Part shown: positions 26,209 to 35,750 of the stretch, piece by piece
How the letters are laid out: each line of letters opens with the position of its first letter
How positions within the stretch are numbered: the stretch's first letter is position 1
Source: Palsa-461 sp963768185
Lineage (GTDB): Bacteria > Actinomycetota > Acidimicrobiia > Acidimicrobiales > RAAP-2
Reading direction: 5' to 3'
NCBI GenBank assembly: GCA_963768185.1
Contig: CAVYGS010000004.1
Coordinates: 1,054,001-1,118,000, forward strand
Length of the DNA stretch: 64,000 bases
The notes under the pieces: generated by a model
What the model saw: the letters and a program-made list of their open reading frames with translations, nothing else
Told to the model about the DNA's origin: nothing
The model's database searches: none
Program-made: the position numbers and the translations under genes

Positions 26209-28099
26209 GTGGCTGGTGTTGAACGAGTGTTCAATGTGAGGAGTTGAGCCGCCGACAGCAGTCGACGGCGCCTCGCATTCTCTCCGTGTGAACCGCCACA
26301 GATCGTGCGAACAAGGGCGATTCTCCCAAGAAACCGGCGTTCGGCGGCGCTCACGGGTCTATTGCCCGCCATTTCCCGGTCATCCGGCCACTGCCCACCC
26401 TCCGCCGACGGTCGAGCGGGCCCCAAGCGTCGCGAGGCGTGCAAGGTTGGCCGCCGCGGACAGGAGACTGAAGTCGGCACCGACCCGGAGCGTTCCGCGC
26501 ACCCTCGCTCGCCGTCCGCCGTGCCGGCGTCGCATCAGGTGGCCGAGCTTGCGCTCGACCTTCGGACGCGTCGCCCGGTAGTCGGCTCGCCACTTCGGAT
26601 CGGTCTGCTCCGCGCGTGCCCGTGCGAGGGCGGCTTCATTCACTCCGACGCGGACCTTTCGCCCGAGCCCTGATGTCGTGCACTCCGCTTTCAGCGGACA
26701 GCTCGCACATGCTCGCCGAACTTCGCGACGCCCGTGTTGTCTTTCAGTCGTCCGATCTTCACCGTGGCCCCGGCCGGGCAGGTCACCGTGTCGGTCTCGA
26801 GGTCGATCCTGAACCGGTCCTTCGCGAACAGCCCGTTCTTCCCAACAGGTGGCTGGGTCTTCAGCTTGGAGTCGATCCCGGCCTCGGAGAGGAGGGACTG
26901 GAGCTCGCCGGTCCCATAGGCCGCGTCGCCATAGACCGTGGCCCGCTCCTGCTCCGGCGCGGCAGCTCGCTCATCACCATGGCCAGCGCTGTCGTTCCGG
27001 CCGCGTCGTCGCCTGCAAGAGATCGGTGATCAGTTCTTCGGCGACGCTCGCGTCGCCGGCGTTGCCCGGGCTCACCACGGTCGCGGTGATGATCTCTGTG
27101 TCCGGGTCGATCGCGACATGGCCCTTCCACCCGTCGAAACCGTGCGCAGAGGTCTTGTGACCATGGCGGGCCTCGGGGTCGACGGTGGAGATGACCCGGT
27201 CGACAGCGACACGGCGGGCGATGGCGAAGGTTCCGTCCTCGGCCCTTTCCAGGTCCTGCCCGGTCACCGTCGCGAGCAGCGCCGCGGCCTCGGCGACGGC
27301 GGGGTCGAGCTCGCGTCCAGCGAGGAGCACGAGGCGGCGTAGGCGTCCTTGCGCGGCTGTCGATCAGCTCGGCTTGGGCCTCTTTGTCGTCCCAGTCGAT
27401 CTGGGGCTTCGCGGAGCTGGCGTAGTCGTCCCCGCTCGAAAGGACCGAGCGCAGCTCGGCTCGAAGGACGTCGTCGGCGAGCTTCAACAGATTGCGGATC
27501 GCCGATCTGATGAGCGTGATCGTGTCCATCGTCGCCACCGCGTCATAGAGCGGCGTCGAGTCGAGGACCCGCTTTGCGTCCGACGAGACCGGCCTGCTTC
27601 GCGGCATCGAGGGCGATCTCAAAGACACGGTCCGGAGTTTTGGAATGCCGCAAGCGCTCGCGCATGTCGACGAAGACCGTGTGGGAGAAGATCGTCCATC
27701 CTCCGGTGTCGTAGCTGCCGACACCGGCCGCGTAGCGCCAGCGGGTGTCGAACGCGTAGCGCTCTGCCGCCTCGCGATCCGACAGGCCTTCCAGGCGCTG
27801 CAGCACCATCGCGGTCGCGACGATCGAGGGAGGGACCGAGCGCCGTCCGTCGTCCGCAGAACAGATCCGCGAAGGCACTGTCGGGGAAGAGCCGCTCCCG
27901 CTCGCGGTGCAAGAACGCGTAGATCGAGTCGGGAGGAAGCGTCTTGTCGCAGAAGGCGCTCATGTCGTCGAGCAAATTGCCTTGGGGGTCCGCCACGCCG
28001 AGGGTCATCGGTCGCTCCTCACGAAGAGTTACACCGATGTCATTCTCCTACATCGCTGGTCGGATCGCGAATCCAAAGGACGCGAAAGACACCAGCCAC
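26209..28099 (-). mobile_element. IS1182-like element A, decayed, bordered by CTAG
   Basis: Terminal inverted repeats GTGGCTGGTGT (26209-26219) and ACACCAGCCAC (28089-28099) are perfect. Both ends are bordered by CTAG (26205-26208 and 28100-28103). Counting the CTAGs, the repeat is 15 bp. It carries a broken transposase gene on the minus strand. The right-hand CTAG is shared with element B. Confidence 0.85.
26380..28008 (-). pseudogene. IS1182-family transposase, several frameshifts
   Basis: Starts at MTLGVADPQGNLLDDM (28008) and carries FLHRERERLFPDSAFADLF, then in another frame SIVATAMVLQRLEGLSDREA and YDTGGWTIFSHTVFVDMRER. Further frames hold VLDSTPLYDAVATMDTIT, then ATVTGQDLERAEDGTF and HGFDGWKGHVAIDPDTEIIT (DDE-domain surroundings). 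The last part, ARAEQTDPKWRADYRATRPK, ends at 26380. At least four frame changes are needed. All parts belong to one IS1182-type transposase, so the gene is dead but fairly recent. Confidence 0.8.
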
Positions 28100-28103
28100 C
28101 TAG

Positions 28104-29829
28104 GAGCGTGGGTCAGAATCCGCCAACAGCCAACTGCGACACCCGTGGACCCCATTGCTCGCCATGATCAGGTGCCATGCGGAGCGGGAACGGGTCGCGG
28201 AGTGATATTCGTAGCGGCGTGCAATCAGCCGCTCGGGCTCAGGCGACCCTGAGCGCCATTGTTCCCCCTGCGTTCCCGAGCTTCCTGAGGTTGTGGCAGA
28301 TCGCGTGGAGCGTCCACTCGCCTTGGGCACCCGCGAGTCCGCGCAGGCGGAGCTGGCCGGCGTGCTGGCGGACCTTCATCTGCCCGAAGGCCGGCTCGAC
28401 GATCGCCTTTCTCCGCGCGTAGTCCGCACGACCCTTCTTCGTCCGGAGGCGCCGGGCCATGCGCTCCCGACGCGTCGCGTCCTTCGGGATGCGGCCCCGC
28501 GGCGTCGTTGGGAACTTCTCGCCGTGCTGTTGGCGACCGGTCGCACAGAGCACGTCGGGGTTCAGGTCCTCGGCCTCCTCGAGGTTCTCCTCCGAGCAGT
28601 AGCCGGCATCGGAGAGGAGCTTCTCGGGGGAGCCCCCAACCGCTGCGTCGGCGAGGTTCTCCTCGGTCCTTTCGGCCATAGGGACGAGCTGGTTGACGTC
28701 GCTCGCCTCCTGGGTGACCTCGGCGGCGAGGATGACTTGGCTCTCCTCGTCGACCACGGCCTGAGCGTTGAACGCGTAGTCGAAGCCGTGGTTCGTCTTC
28801 ATCATGCGACTCTCGGGGTCGGTGAAGTTGCGCTGGGCCGAGGGCTTCGGCGTGGCCCGCTCGGCGGCCGCCTTGCCGGCGGCCTCGATCTCGTCTTCGG
28901 CCTTGCCCTGCTCGGCCGCCCTCTTCTGTGCCTGTGCCTCGGCCTTGTCCCGGGCGTCCTTCTCGATCGCCTCTTTCGCGGCGCGGAGCTTTTCGAGACG
29001 GCTCTCCCGGCGGGCGAGCCCTTGGGGGACCTCGTCGCCGCGGCGGTCCTCCCCATAGGCCTCGTCCTCTGCTGCATCGGTCGCTTCTGCTTCGGCGAGC
29101 ATCGCGTCGACCTCGGCCTGGAGCTGTTCGATCTTGGGCACGATGTGGTCATAGCTCATCGCCTTGTGGCGCGACGCGTTGGCGTCGAGCTTGGTGCCGT
29201 CCAAGGCGACGCGACCCAATCGCACGAGGCCGGCCGTGGCGCACATCCCGAGCACTTGGAGGAACAACGGCCGGAGCGAACCGAGGTGGCGGCGGCGAAA
29301 GCGGCTGACCGAGCGGTAGTCGGGTGCCTCGTTGGCAGAAAGCCACCGGAAGGCGACGTCTCGTTTGCAGCGCCGCTCGATCTCGCGCGACGAGGTGACG
29401 CCCGTGGTGTAGCCGTAGAGGAGGAGCTTCAGCATCATGCGGGGGTCATAGGGCGGCGCACCGGAGGCCGACTCGTAGGCGGCGTAGATCGCCGAGAGGT
29501 CGAGAAGGTCCTCGACGACCTCTGAGACGAAGCGGGCCTCGTCGTCTTCGTCGAGCCACTCGTCGAGCGATGGTGGGAGCAAGAAGCACTGGGACTGGTC
29601 GTAACGGCGGAAGGTCTTCGCGTCGCCGGCTGGAGCCGCGGGTCTCGGCGTTTCTGCCTCACCCATCTCCACGTCGAAGAGCCGTGCTGTGGTGGTCGTC
29701 GTCATGGGTCCATCCTCGTTGTCCACCAGGCATTTCGCGAGCATCACGACCGAATGAACGCGCTGGTCCAAGGACTATTTCAGCAATCGGTCCCGCACGG
29801 TCGACCTGGCAAGGTTCTGACCCACGCTC
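28104..29829 (-). mobile_element. IS1182-like element B, intact, bordered by CTAG
   Basis: Inverted repeats GAGCGTGGGTCAGAA (28104-28118) and TTCTGACCCACGCTC (29815-29829) are perfect over 15 bp. CTAG flanks both ends (28100-28103, 29830-29833). One complete transposase gene fills the element. It lies head-to-tail against element A with only the CTAG between them. Confidence 0.9.
28239..29705 (-). CDS. IS1182-family transposase (intact)
   Basis: DDE transposase. The N-terminal domain carries FRRYDQSQCFLLPPSLDEWL and YDPRMMLKLLLYGYTTGVTS. The catalytic domain includes VALDGTKLDANAS, a long coiled-coil-like insert rich in Ala, Glu and Lys (residues ~215-290), then GFDYAFNAQAVVDEESQVIL, LLSDAGYCSEENLE and IVEPAFGQMKVRQHAG. 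I start at ATG 29705 (MTTTTTARLF), which has GAGG 8 nt upstream. An upstream ATG at 29771 is possible. No frameshift is seen, so the element could be active. Confidence 0.9.
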   Translation of the reverse strand: MTTTTTARLFDVEMGEAETPRPAAPAGDAKTFRRYDQSQCFLLPPSLDEWLDEDDEARFVSEVVEDLLDLSAIYAAYESASGAPPYDPRMMLKLLLYGYTTGVTSSREIERRCKRDVAFRWLSANEAPDYRSVSRFRRRHLGSLRPLFLQVLGMCATAGLVRLGRVALDGTKLDANASRHKAMSYDHIVPKIEQLQAEVDAMLAEAEATDAAEDEAYGEDRRGDEVPQGLARRESRLEKLRAAKEAIEKDARDKAEAQAQKRAAEQGKAEDEIEAAGKAAAERATPKPSAQRNFTDPESRMMKTNHGFDYAFNAQAVVDEESQVILAAEVTQEASDVNQLVPMAERTEENLADAAVGGSPEKLLSDAGYCSEENLEEAEDLNPDVLCATGRQQHGEKFPTTPRGRIPKDATRRERMARRLRTKKGRADYARRKAIVEPAFGQMKVRQHAGQLRLRGLAGAQGEWTLHAICHNLRKLGNAGGTMALRVA

Positions 29830-30120
29830 CTAGGAAACCGTTCCTTGCGTGGAGATCGCCTTGTTGGCGGAGTACCCAGCCGCCGACACACCCATCAGCG
29901 TCAGCAAAGCTGCAGGTACTGGTGGGAGCCCGCTTGTTGGGCTCGAGATCACCTGGGCGCTGAAGCTGACAAGCGCAATGATCGTGAACAGGAAATATTG
30001 CAGATCGGGCCATGCCAACGCCCCGCTGTCGTCGGTCACCAGTTCCGCCAACCCGAGCCACAAGCCCTTGACGCCGGGATCCACGGGATTGCGCACATAC
30101 ACACTGGTCGTCTTGTCTAG

Positions 30121-31811
30121 CCCAGCCTCTTCACGCCGGCATTGTGAACACAGTCGGGAACGATTGAACGGTGCCCGCGTCCCCGCGTGGCGATGATTTC
30201 GGCTCGTGGAACGGATGGCGCCGGGCGATGGAGGCATTTGGGGGGGTCAAAAGCGACCAGGCACCTGCGTTGGGACGCGTGTGGCCAAGCTGGTGCCGAC
30301 TGACGGGGTCTGAGATCGTTCAGGTGATGAGGTCGACGCGGCGGTAAGCGCCGAGGAGCACGTCGGTGGTGGGCCAGTTCTCGATGATGCGCACCATGCG
30401 GCGTCGCGCCGAGTGCACGAGACGGCCGGGAGCGTGGAAGATGCCCCACCGGAGTGCTTTGGGTTTCGCGTCGCGCCAGGCGCCTTGCAAGCAGAGGAGC
30501 TGGAACCACCGCACGAGGTCTGCGGCCAGGGCGACGACCATGAGCCAGGTGGCGTTGTCCTCGAAGCTCGCAAAGGGGAACCGACAGAGCCCCGAGTCCT
30601 TCAGGCGGCAGATGTGCTGTTCGACGTGTGCGTGGGCGCGCATGGTGACGTCGAGATCTCTCGGGTCGCCGTCCTGGTCGGTATAAAAGCCCCAGTAGCG
30701 GTAGTCGAGGGAGGGGAAGAGGCTGCGTTGGGCACCAGGGTGCAGCGGTTCACGCCGGACGATGAGTCGGGTGCCACTTGGGAACCGGGCACCGTCGATC
30801 AAGCTCGTGAGCTCGGCCACCGCCGCGCCGTCCTTCTCCTCGCCATCTTGGGCGAGGCCAGCAAGCCACACCTCTTCGATCCCGATGGCGTCGAAGATGG
30901 CTGCGGTGATCTGGGCGTTCTGCCGGGCCGAGACGTAGAAGCCCACGTGGCGCTCCCGGCACGCCTTCAAGAAGTCCTCGGTGCAACCGGCCGAGTCGGC
31001 CCGCACCACTACCTCTCTTTCGACCAGCTCTTGACCGTCACCGGCCCGATGTCCGGCGGCGACGTCACCAGGCAGTTGGGCGATGGCTGAATCGAGCACG
31101 CTTACGTGATCGGCCACCGTGTTGGCCCCGGCGTTGCCCGGCCGAAGCAGCGCGGAGAGCGTCTCGCCGGTCGCATCCGCGAAGCAGAACATCGGGTGGA
31201 ACCCGTAGCCGCCCTTGTAGGTGGGAGCCGCCTGCTCCTTGTTCTCCGAGTGAATCTCGACCAACGAGGCGTCGATGTCCAAAACGACCGGGTCCTCGCC
31301 CTTGGTCGCCTGCGAGCGCCGCCAGACCTCTTGGCGCACCCGGGCCACCGCGTCCACGAGTGCTGCTCTTTTCGCCGACGTGATCTCGTGGAACGTGCGC
31401 GTCGACCGTCGTGTCCGAGGGCACCGCACCGAAGAGATCGCCGCCGGTGCGCAGGAACTCGATGTCGAGGCAGCTCTCGCCACCACCCGCCAGCATGAGC
31501 GCCACCTGCACGAGCACCTTGCCGCGGTCGTGCAGGGGAATCCCTGCACCCGCCCACGGCAGACAAGACGAGAGCGCATCGCCGAGTCCCAACCGGTCGG
31601 CAAAGGTGCCAAGGGCGTGCAGCCCGACGTGGGCCGCCACGCCGGTCCCACCGGGTTCCACCACGACGCGACGGGTGCTGTTAGCGTTCACTTTGGAGAT
31701 GCCCTCCTGGTTCGGGATTTTGCTGTCTCAGCAACAACAGTTTCCCCTACTCGGAGGGCAATTCCGCGGACGCGCGGCGATCAGCTCAAATGGCGGCGTG
31801 AAGAGGCTGGG
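30121..31811 (-). mobile_element. IS1380-type element bordered by CTAG
   Basis: 23-bp terminal inverted repeats beginning CCCAGCCTCTTCACGCCG (30121-30143 and 31789-31811, one mismatch). CTAG copies lie at 30117-30120 and 31812-31815, giving a 4-bp target duplication that is confirmed by the restored host gene. The length of 1691 bp fits IS1380 elements. Confidence 0.92.
30320..31691 (-). pseudogene. IS1380-family transposase with one frameshift
   Basis: Residues 1 to about 97 (MNANSTRRVVVEPGGTGVAA, then FADRLGLGDALSS and GGESCLDIEFLRTGGDLFG) read in one frame from 31691. After about 31400 the frame changes to TFHEITSAKRAALVDAVARV and continues with VVLDIDASLVEIHSENKEQA, YKGGYGFHPMFCFADATGET and VVVRADSAGCTEDFL to the stop at 30320. 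These are typical IS1380 DDE surroundings. One single-base indel inactivates it, unless it is a translational frameshift, for which I see no slippery site. Confidence 0.85.
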
Positions 31812-32676
31812 CTAGTGCCTTCTTCAGCGCCACGGCCGCCGTCGATGTCACTGAGGTGACGTGTGCCGAACCCACTTCGTTGACGTCCGCGGCCTGGATC
31901 GTCTTGAGGTCGTCGGCGCTGACCGGTCCGACCCGGCCGTTGCTGCCGGCGACCGTGGCCTTCGCGACAGTCGCCGCGGCCACCGGCAAGCCGATCAGGA
32001 CCAGATACTCGGGGCGCCAATTCGTCGAGACGGCGCTCGAGAACAGCGTTCCTCCCGGGTAGGAGCGGGTCAGCACGAGGAGGTAGACGAAAGCCGCAAT
32101 CAAGAAGGCCGTCCACAGGCATACCTGCGTCTTGCTGGTCGACACTCGACCGTCTTGTCCGACGAAGGCCGCTTTCAGGCCTTGGCGCCTGAACTGAACA
32201 GTTGCCGTGGAGGGGCCCGGTGGAAGAGCCGGTATGGGCGTCTCTTGGGGGCCTTGCGACTGGTACGACAACAATCCAATGTGAACGGCCAACCCAATCG
32301 CCCCAACCAAGAACACGGCCACCAGGGCTGCAGCAGCTCGATGGCCGGCGCTCGCCGACGTCAGCGTCGCGACGAATCCAACGAGGCCGCCGGCGACAAC
32401 GAGGATCGTGAGAGCGAGGGAGACCCGACCCCATCCGGGCTTGGGGGGAGGCGGGACCGTAAGGGGTGTCTCTGCTGCGGCCCCCGCGGCCGCCACTGCT
32501 CCGCCTCCCGCGGCCGCGCCTGCTCCGGCCCCCGCGAGTGCCCCTGCTCCGGCCCCCGCGGGTGGGACAGCGGGCGGACCGGGAGCTCCGATGGCCATCA
32601 GCAAGTTATAGGCCGCGATCACGCTGACCGATAGTCCTGGACGCGAGAACTGCGTTGCGGCCCGGGGCCGCCGACA

Positions 32677-33702
32677 TTACGAGGCGCACCCTCCGCTGGT
32701 GTCTGTGATTGGCAGGCCAGCCGCCGACTCGAGCAGATAGCTCCAGACAGGGACGTATATGGAGGCGCCGTTCGGGCAGAGCGGCTGCGCACCGTCGACC
32801 GCCGTGCTGTCGTGAGTCGCGAGAACAACCGACGGGAGGGGAGCCGATGAGATCAGCTCATGGCTCATGTCATAGGGAGGATCTGATGTGTCGACCGAGA
32901 CAATGGGCCCAAGCGCATCGAGGCCCATCGCCGTCCAATCCGCCCTGATCCGGGCGTAGAAGGGATCGCCGAAGTGGACGAAGGCGTAGTACCGGTCAAG
33001 TGGGGTCTTGCCAGTGGCCACTCTGGCGAGCCACGGCGCGGCCTCATGTAAGTCGTTGGTATCGGGCGGTGACGAGAGGGTGACGACGCCGCTGACCGCC
33101 CGTTCCGTTGCGATGAACGCCGCCTCTCCGCCTCCTTGCGAGTGACCGGCCAACACGATGAGGCGGTACACCGGGCGGTCAGCCGAGACGAAGCGACCCC
33201 AGCCCTCAGCGGGGAATCGCCGGGCCAGGTACTCGAGAAGGGTCACCAGTCGATGCTCGATGCCGTCCAGGGGTGGCAGAGAACTCAGCGCACTCGCGTC
33301 CGTGCCGTCGAACACGTTCTGGCGCACCGTCGCATAACACGAAAGGTCATTGAGGCATCGACCGCCAACCGAGGTGGCGTTGTCATAGGTGAGCCCTATG
33401 GCGTGGAACCCAAGCGAAGCCGCCTCGGACAGGAACATTGTGCAGCAGGCGGGCTGGCCGCCCGAACCGGGCAGAAAGACGACGAGACGGCCATTCCACG
33501 AGCGGTCCCGGCGGACGAAGACCAGGTTTGGCGCGCTCGGACCGGTCGCACTGGGATCGAACATCGTCGTCAAGACCGCGTGCGAAACCAGTGAGCTGCC
33601 AGCCGCCGGACCTGCTCCCGGCAGCCAAGTCGCCATGCTGGCGAGGGCCATTCCGAGGCCCACGACCGCTGTTCTCACGCGCCTTCTACGGATCGCACTC
33701 AT
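32677..33702 (-). CDS. Secreted alpha/beta-hydrolase (esterase-like)
   Basis: An export signal (basic MSAIRRRRVRTAV, then GLGMALASMATWLPGAGPAAG) precedes an alpha/beta-hydrolase with RLVVFLPGSGGQPA, the nucleophile elbow VLAGHSQGGGEAA near residue 195, and His-containing VVLATHDSTAV near the end. Six or more Cys may pair outside the cell. It resembles secreted hydrolases of unknown substrate. It is divergent from the MarR gene, with only a 27-bp AT-rich gap, so MarR control is likely. Confidence 0.83.
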   Translation of the reverse strand: MSAIRRRRVRTAVVGLGMALASMATWLPGAGPAAGSSLVSHAVLTTMFDPSATGPSAPNLVFVRRDRSWNGRLVVFLPGSGGQPACCTMFLSEAASLGFHAIGLTYDNATSVGGRCLNDLSCYATVRQNVFDGTDASALSSLPPLDGIEHRLVTLLEYLARRFPAEGWGRFVSADRPVYRLIVLAGHSQGGGEAAFIATERAVSGVVTLSSPPDTNDLHEAAPWLARVATGKTPLDRYYAFVHFGDPFYARIRADWTAMGLDALGPIVSVDTSDPPYDMSHELISSAPLPSVVLATHDSTAVDGAQPLCPNGASIYVPVWSYLLESAAGLPITDTSGGCAS

Positions 33703-33709
33703 CCCAAAA

Positions 33710-33728
33710 TAGTACAGTATATTTACTA
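33710..33728. promoter_or_regulatory. Probable MarR operator and promoter region
   Basis: TAGTACAGTATATTTACTA has matching 5-bp ends (TAGTA/TACTA) and an AT-rich centre in otherwise GC-rich DNA. It fills the gap between two divergent starts and abuts the MarR ATG at 33730, so binding there would block both genes. Confidence 0.5.
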
Positions 33729-33729
33729 A

Positions 33730-34182
33730 ATGGCAGGAGACACATGGGCGAAAGCCGCGAATCGCGCTCCCACGCTGGGGATGCTCTGCCGCCAGCTGGC
33801 CCGGAGGGTGACCAACGAAGCGCGAGCGGAGATGGTCAGGTCAGGTTTTCCGGATCTCGCGCCAGGTCAAAACGCAGTTCTTGTGCTCTTGTTGCGCGCC
33901 CCGAAGCGAGCTGGCGATCTCGCGGCCGAACTCCGCCAAACGAAACAGGCACTGAACCACATGCTCAACGAGCTCGAAGCACGCGGTTACCTCAGACGAT
34001 CCGTGGATCCAGGGGACGGTCGAGCTCGCATCATCGAGCTGACTGCACGAGGCCGTCGAGCTGCCGGTGTATCCGTCAGCGTTGCAGAACGTGCCGAGCG
34101 TCGCTGGGCCAAGGTTCTCGGGCCGACCGAACTCGCCCAAGTCAAGCACTCGCTTTCTCTGCTTTTGGAGACAAACAGTTGA
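33730..34182 (+). CDS. MarR-family transcriptional regulator
   Basis: 150-aa winged-helix repressor. The recognition part reads KRAGDLAAELRQTKQALNHMLNELEARGYLRR, followed by the wing DPGDGRARIIELTARGRRAA, which is the MarR hallmark. The N- and C-terminal helices form the dimer region. It probably controls the divergent hydrolase and itself. The downstream MaoC gene runs in the same direction and might be a further target. Confidence 0.88.
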   Translation: MAGDTWAKAANRAPTLGMLCRQLARRVTNEARAEMVRSGFPDLAPGQNAVLVLLLRAPKRAGDLAAELRQTKQALNHMLNELEARGYLRRSVDPGDGRARIIELTARGRRAAGVSVSVAERAERRWAKVLGPTELAQVKHSLSLLLETNS

Positions 34183-34293
34183 GAGTCGTCAGCCTCCAAA
34201 CAATCGGGTCAGGGGTCCGTTGGCGCGAGCGGGCCCAGAGGCCACTGGTTGAACCGAGTTGCGTCCGCATTCGAGGTCGAGGATTGTGGCGTC

Positions 34294-35157
34294 ATGCCGA
34301 TCGATCCCAGCGCCGCAAATGGAGAGTGGGGGGACTGGACCGAGCGGTCCTGGACCTCCAAGGACGCGCTCCTCTACGCCCTCGGGGTTGGAGCCGGAGC
34401 CACCGACGCGACGGGGGCCGAGCTCGAGTTCACGACCGAGAATTCCCGCGGGATTGCACAAAAGGTCCTCCCGACCTTCGGTGTGCTCATTGGCGCTGCC
34501 GGAGGCGGCGCCGGGCGAGTCGGCAGCTTCAATCCGGCAATGCTCGTCGACGCCGGGCGGCGGGTCGAGTTGCTCCGTCCGATCCCCGTTGAGGGGAAGG
34601 TGAGAAGCCGTGGTCGCCTCGTCGGCGTCTACGACAAGGGTTCGGGCGCCCTCCTGACCAGCGAGTCGGAGACGGTCGACGCGGAGACTGAGGAGCCGCT
34701 GCTCCGCCTCGGTTCGAACATCTTTCTTCGCGGTGAGGGTGGCTTCGGCGGTGACCGGGGCCCGAGCGGGGATGAGAATCAGCCTCCGGACCGCGAGCCC
34801 GACCATGTGGTCACCTACCAGACCCGTGCCGACCAGGCGCTGCTGTACCGGCTGTCGGGGGACCGAAATCCACTGCACTCCGATCCCGAATTCGCGAAGT
34901 CGGCCGGGTTCCCCAAGCCGATCCTGCACGGCATGTGCACCTACGGATTCACCGGCCGCGCCCTGCTCCACTCGCTCTGCGGCTCCGATCCAGCCCGGTT
35001 CCGCTCCATGGAGGGACGGTTTTCCAAGCCGGTGTTCCCCGGCGAGGCCCTCACCGTCAAGGTCTGGGTCGATGGGAACCGAGCCGTGTTCACGACCGAG
35101 TCGAGCAGTGGCCAGGTCGTCGTCGACCGAGGTGCGTGCGAGTTCTTGTCGGCGTAG
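34294..35157 (+). CDS. MaoC-type (R)-enoyl-CoA hydratase, double hot-dog
   Basis: Hydrates 2-enoyl-CoA to (R)-3-hydroxyacyl-CoA. An N-terminal hot-dog-like half (SKDALLYALGVGAGATD) precedes the catalytic half with RLSGDRNPLHSDPEFAKSAG and PILHGMCTYGFTGRALLH, which contains the Asp/His dyad of hydratase 2. ATG 34294 (MPIDPSAANG) is chosen. An upstream ATG at 34249 adds 15 residues of no clear homology. It is probably part of fatty-acid or sterol side-chain degradation, like many genes further right. Confidence 0.9.
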   Translation: MPIDPSAANGEWGDWTERSWTSKDALLYALGVGAGATDATGAELEFTTENSRGIAQKVLPTFGVLIGAAGGGAGRVGSFNPAMLVDAGRRVELLRPIPVEGKVRSRGRLVGVYDKGSGALLTSESETVDAETEEPLLRLGSNIFLRGEGGFGGDRGPSGDENQPPDREPDHVVTYQTRADQALLYRLSGDRNPLHSDPEFAKSAGFPKPILHGMCTYGFTGRALLHSLCGSDPARFRSMEGRFSKPVFPGEALTVKVWVDGNRAVFTTESSSGQVVVDRGACEFLSA

Positions 35158-35750
35158 CTCGGACTGAGCGGCGCGGCCGTTCAGAAGACCGTCCTCGAGG
35201 CGGTTGTTGACCCGACTCGCTCGACGTTGTTCGAAGCTGGTGCACGAGGCCGGGAATCGGCCGTTGGCGCGATCTCAGCGCCTTGGCGAGGCACGTCCCA
35301 ACTCCAGAAGGCCCGCCTGCAACCGGAATTCGGGCCCGCCACCTCCGGGAGGTTGTGGTTCGGGCTCGCCGCGGGGAACCGCGAGCTCGACCAGACCTAA
35401 CCTCGAGAAGGCCACCTCGGCCCACGACCTCACGACTCTGGAGAAATCATGACCCTTGGCGACAAGACACTGCACTTCCAGGGCAAGGGGACCGACCTGA
35501 CCGTCCTGCAGCAGAAGATCGAGGACTATCTGAAGTCCGATGGGTTCACGGTGCAGACGTCGGCACCGAGCGGGCAGGGAACGGTGTTGCAGGCCAAGAA
35601 GGGCGGCTTCCTCCGGGGAGTGGTTGACGCCGATCGAGCGCTGTCGATCCTGATCTGGTGCGAAAATCACCATGTAGGTAGTGCACACGCTTGGGCGCGC
35701 GGGGTGGGGTGCGGGGCGGAGCCCCGCTCGAGACGGAGTCCCGAGGCATG

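Larger units (their letters stand above)
29830..32598 (-). pseudogene. Membrane protein gene split by an IS1380-type insertion
   Basis: The 5' part (32598-31812) encodes a Pro/Ala/Gly-rich N-terminus and several transmembrane helices (LALTILVVAGGLVGFVATL, AAALVAVFLVGAIGLAVHI, FLIAAFVYLLVLTRS, YLVLIGLPVAAATVAKATV). It then reaches TSTAAVALKKAL, where the IS begins. The 3' part (30116-29830) resumes DKTTSVYVRNPVDPGVKGLW and has two more helices. Joining the parts with one CTAG gives 1074 nt, 357 residues, uninterrupted (..KKA-L-DKTTS..). The stop TAG lies in the CTAG that borders element B. I do not recognise the family. Confidence 0.85.

Noticed and set aside
28293..29525. 410-aa plus-strand frame opposite the IS1182-like transposase
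   Set aside because: Mirror of the transposase gene with Leu/Arg/Gly-rich translation and no motif.
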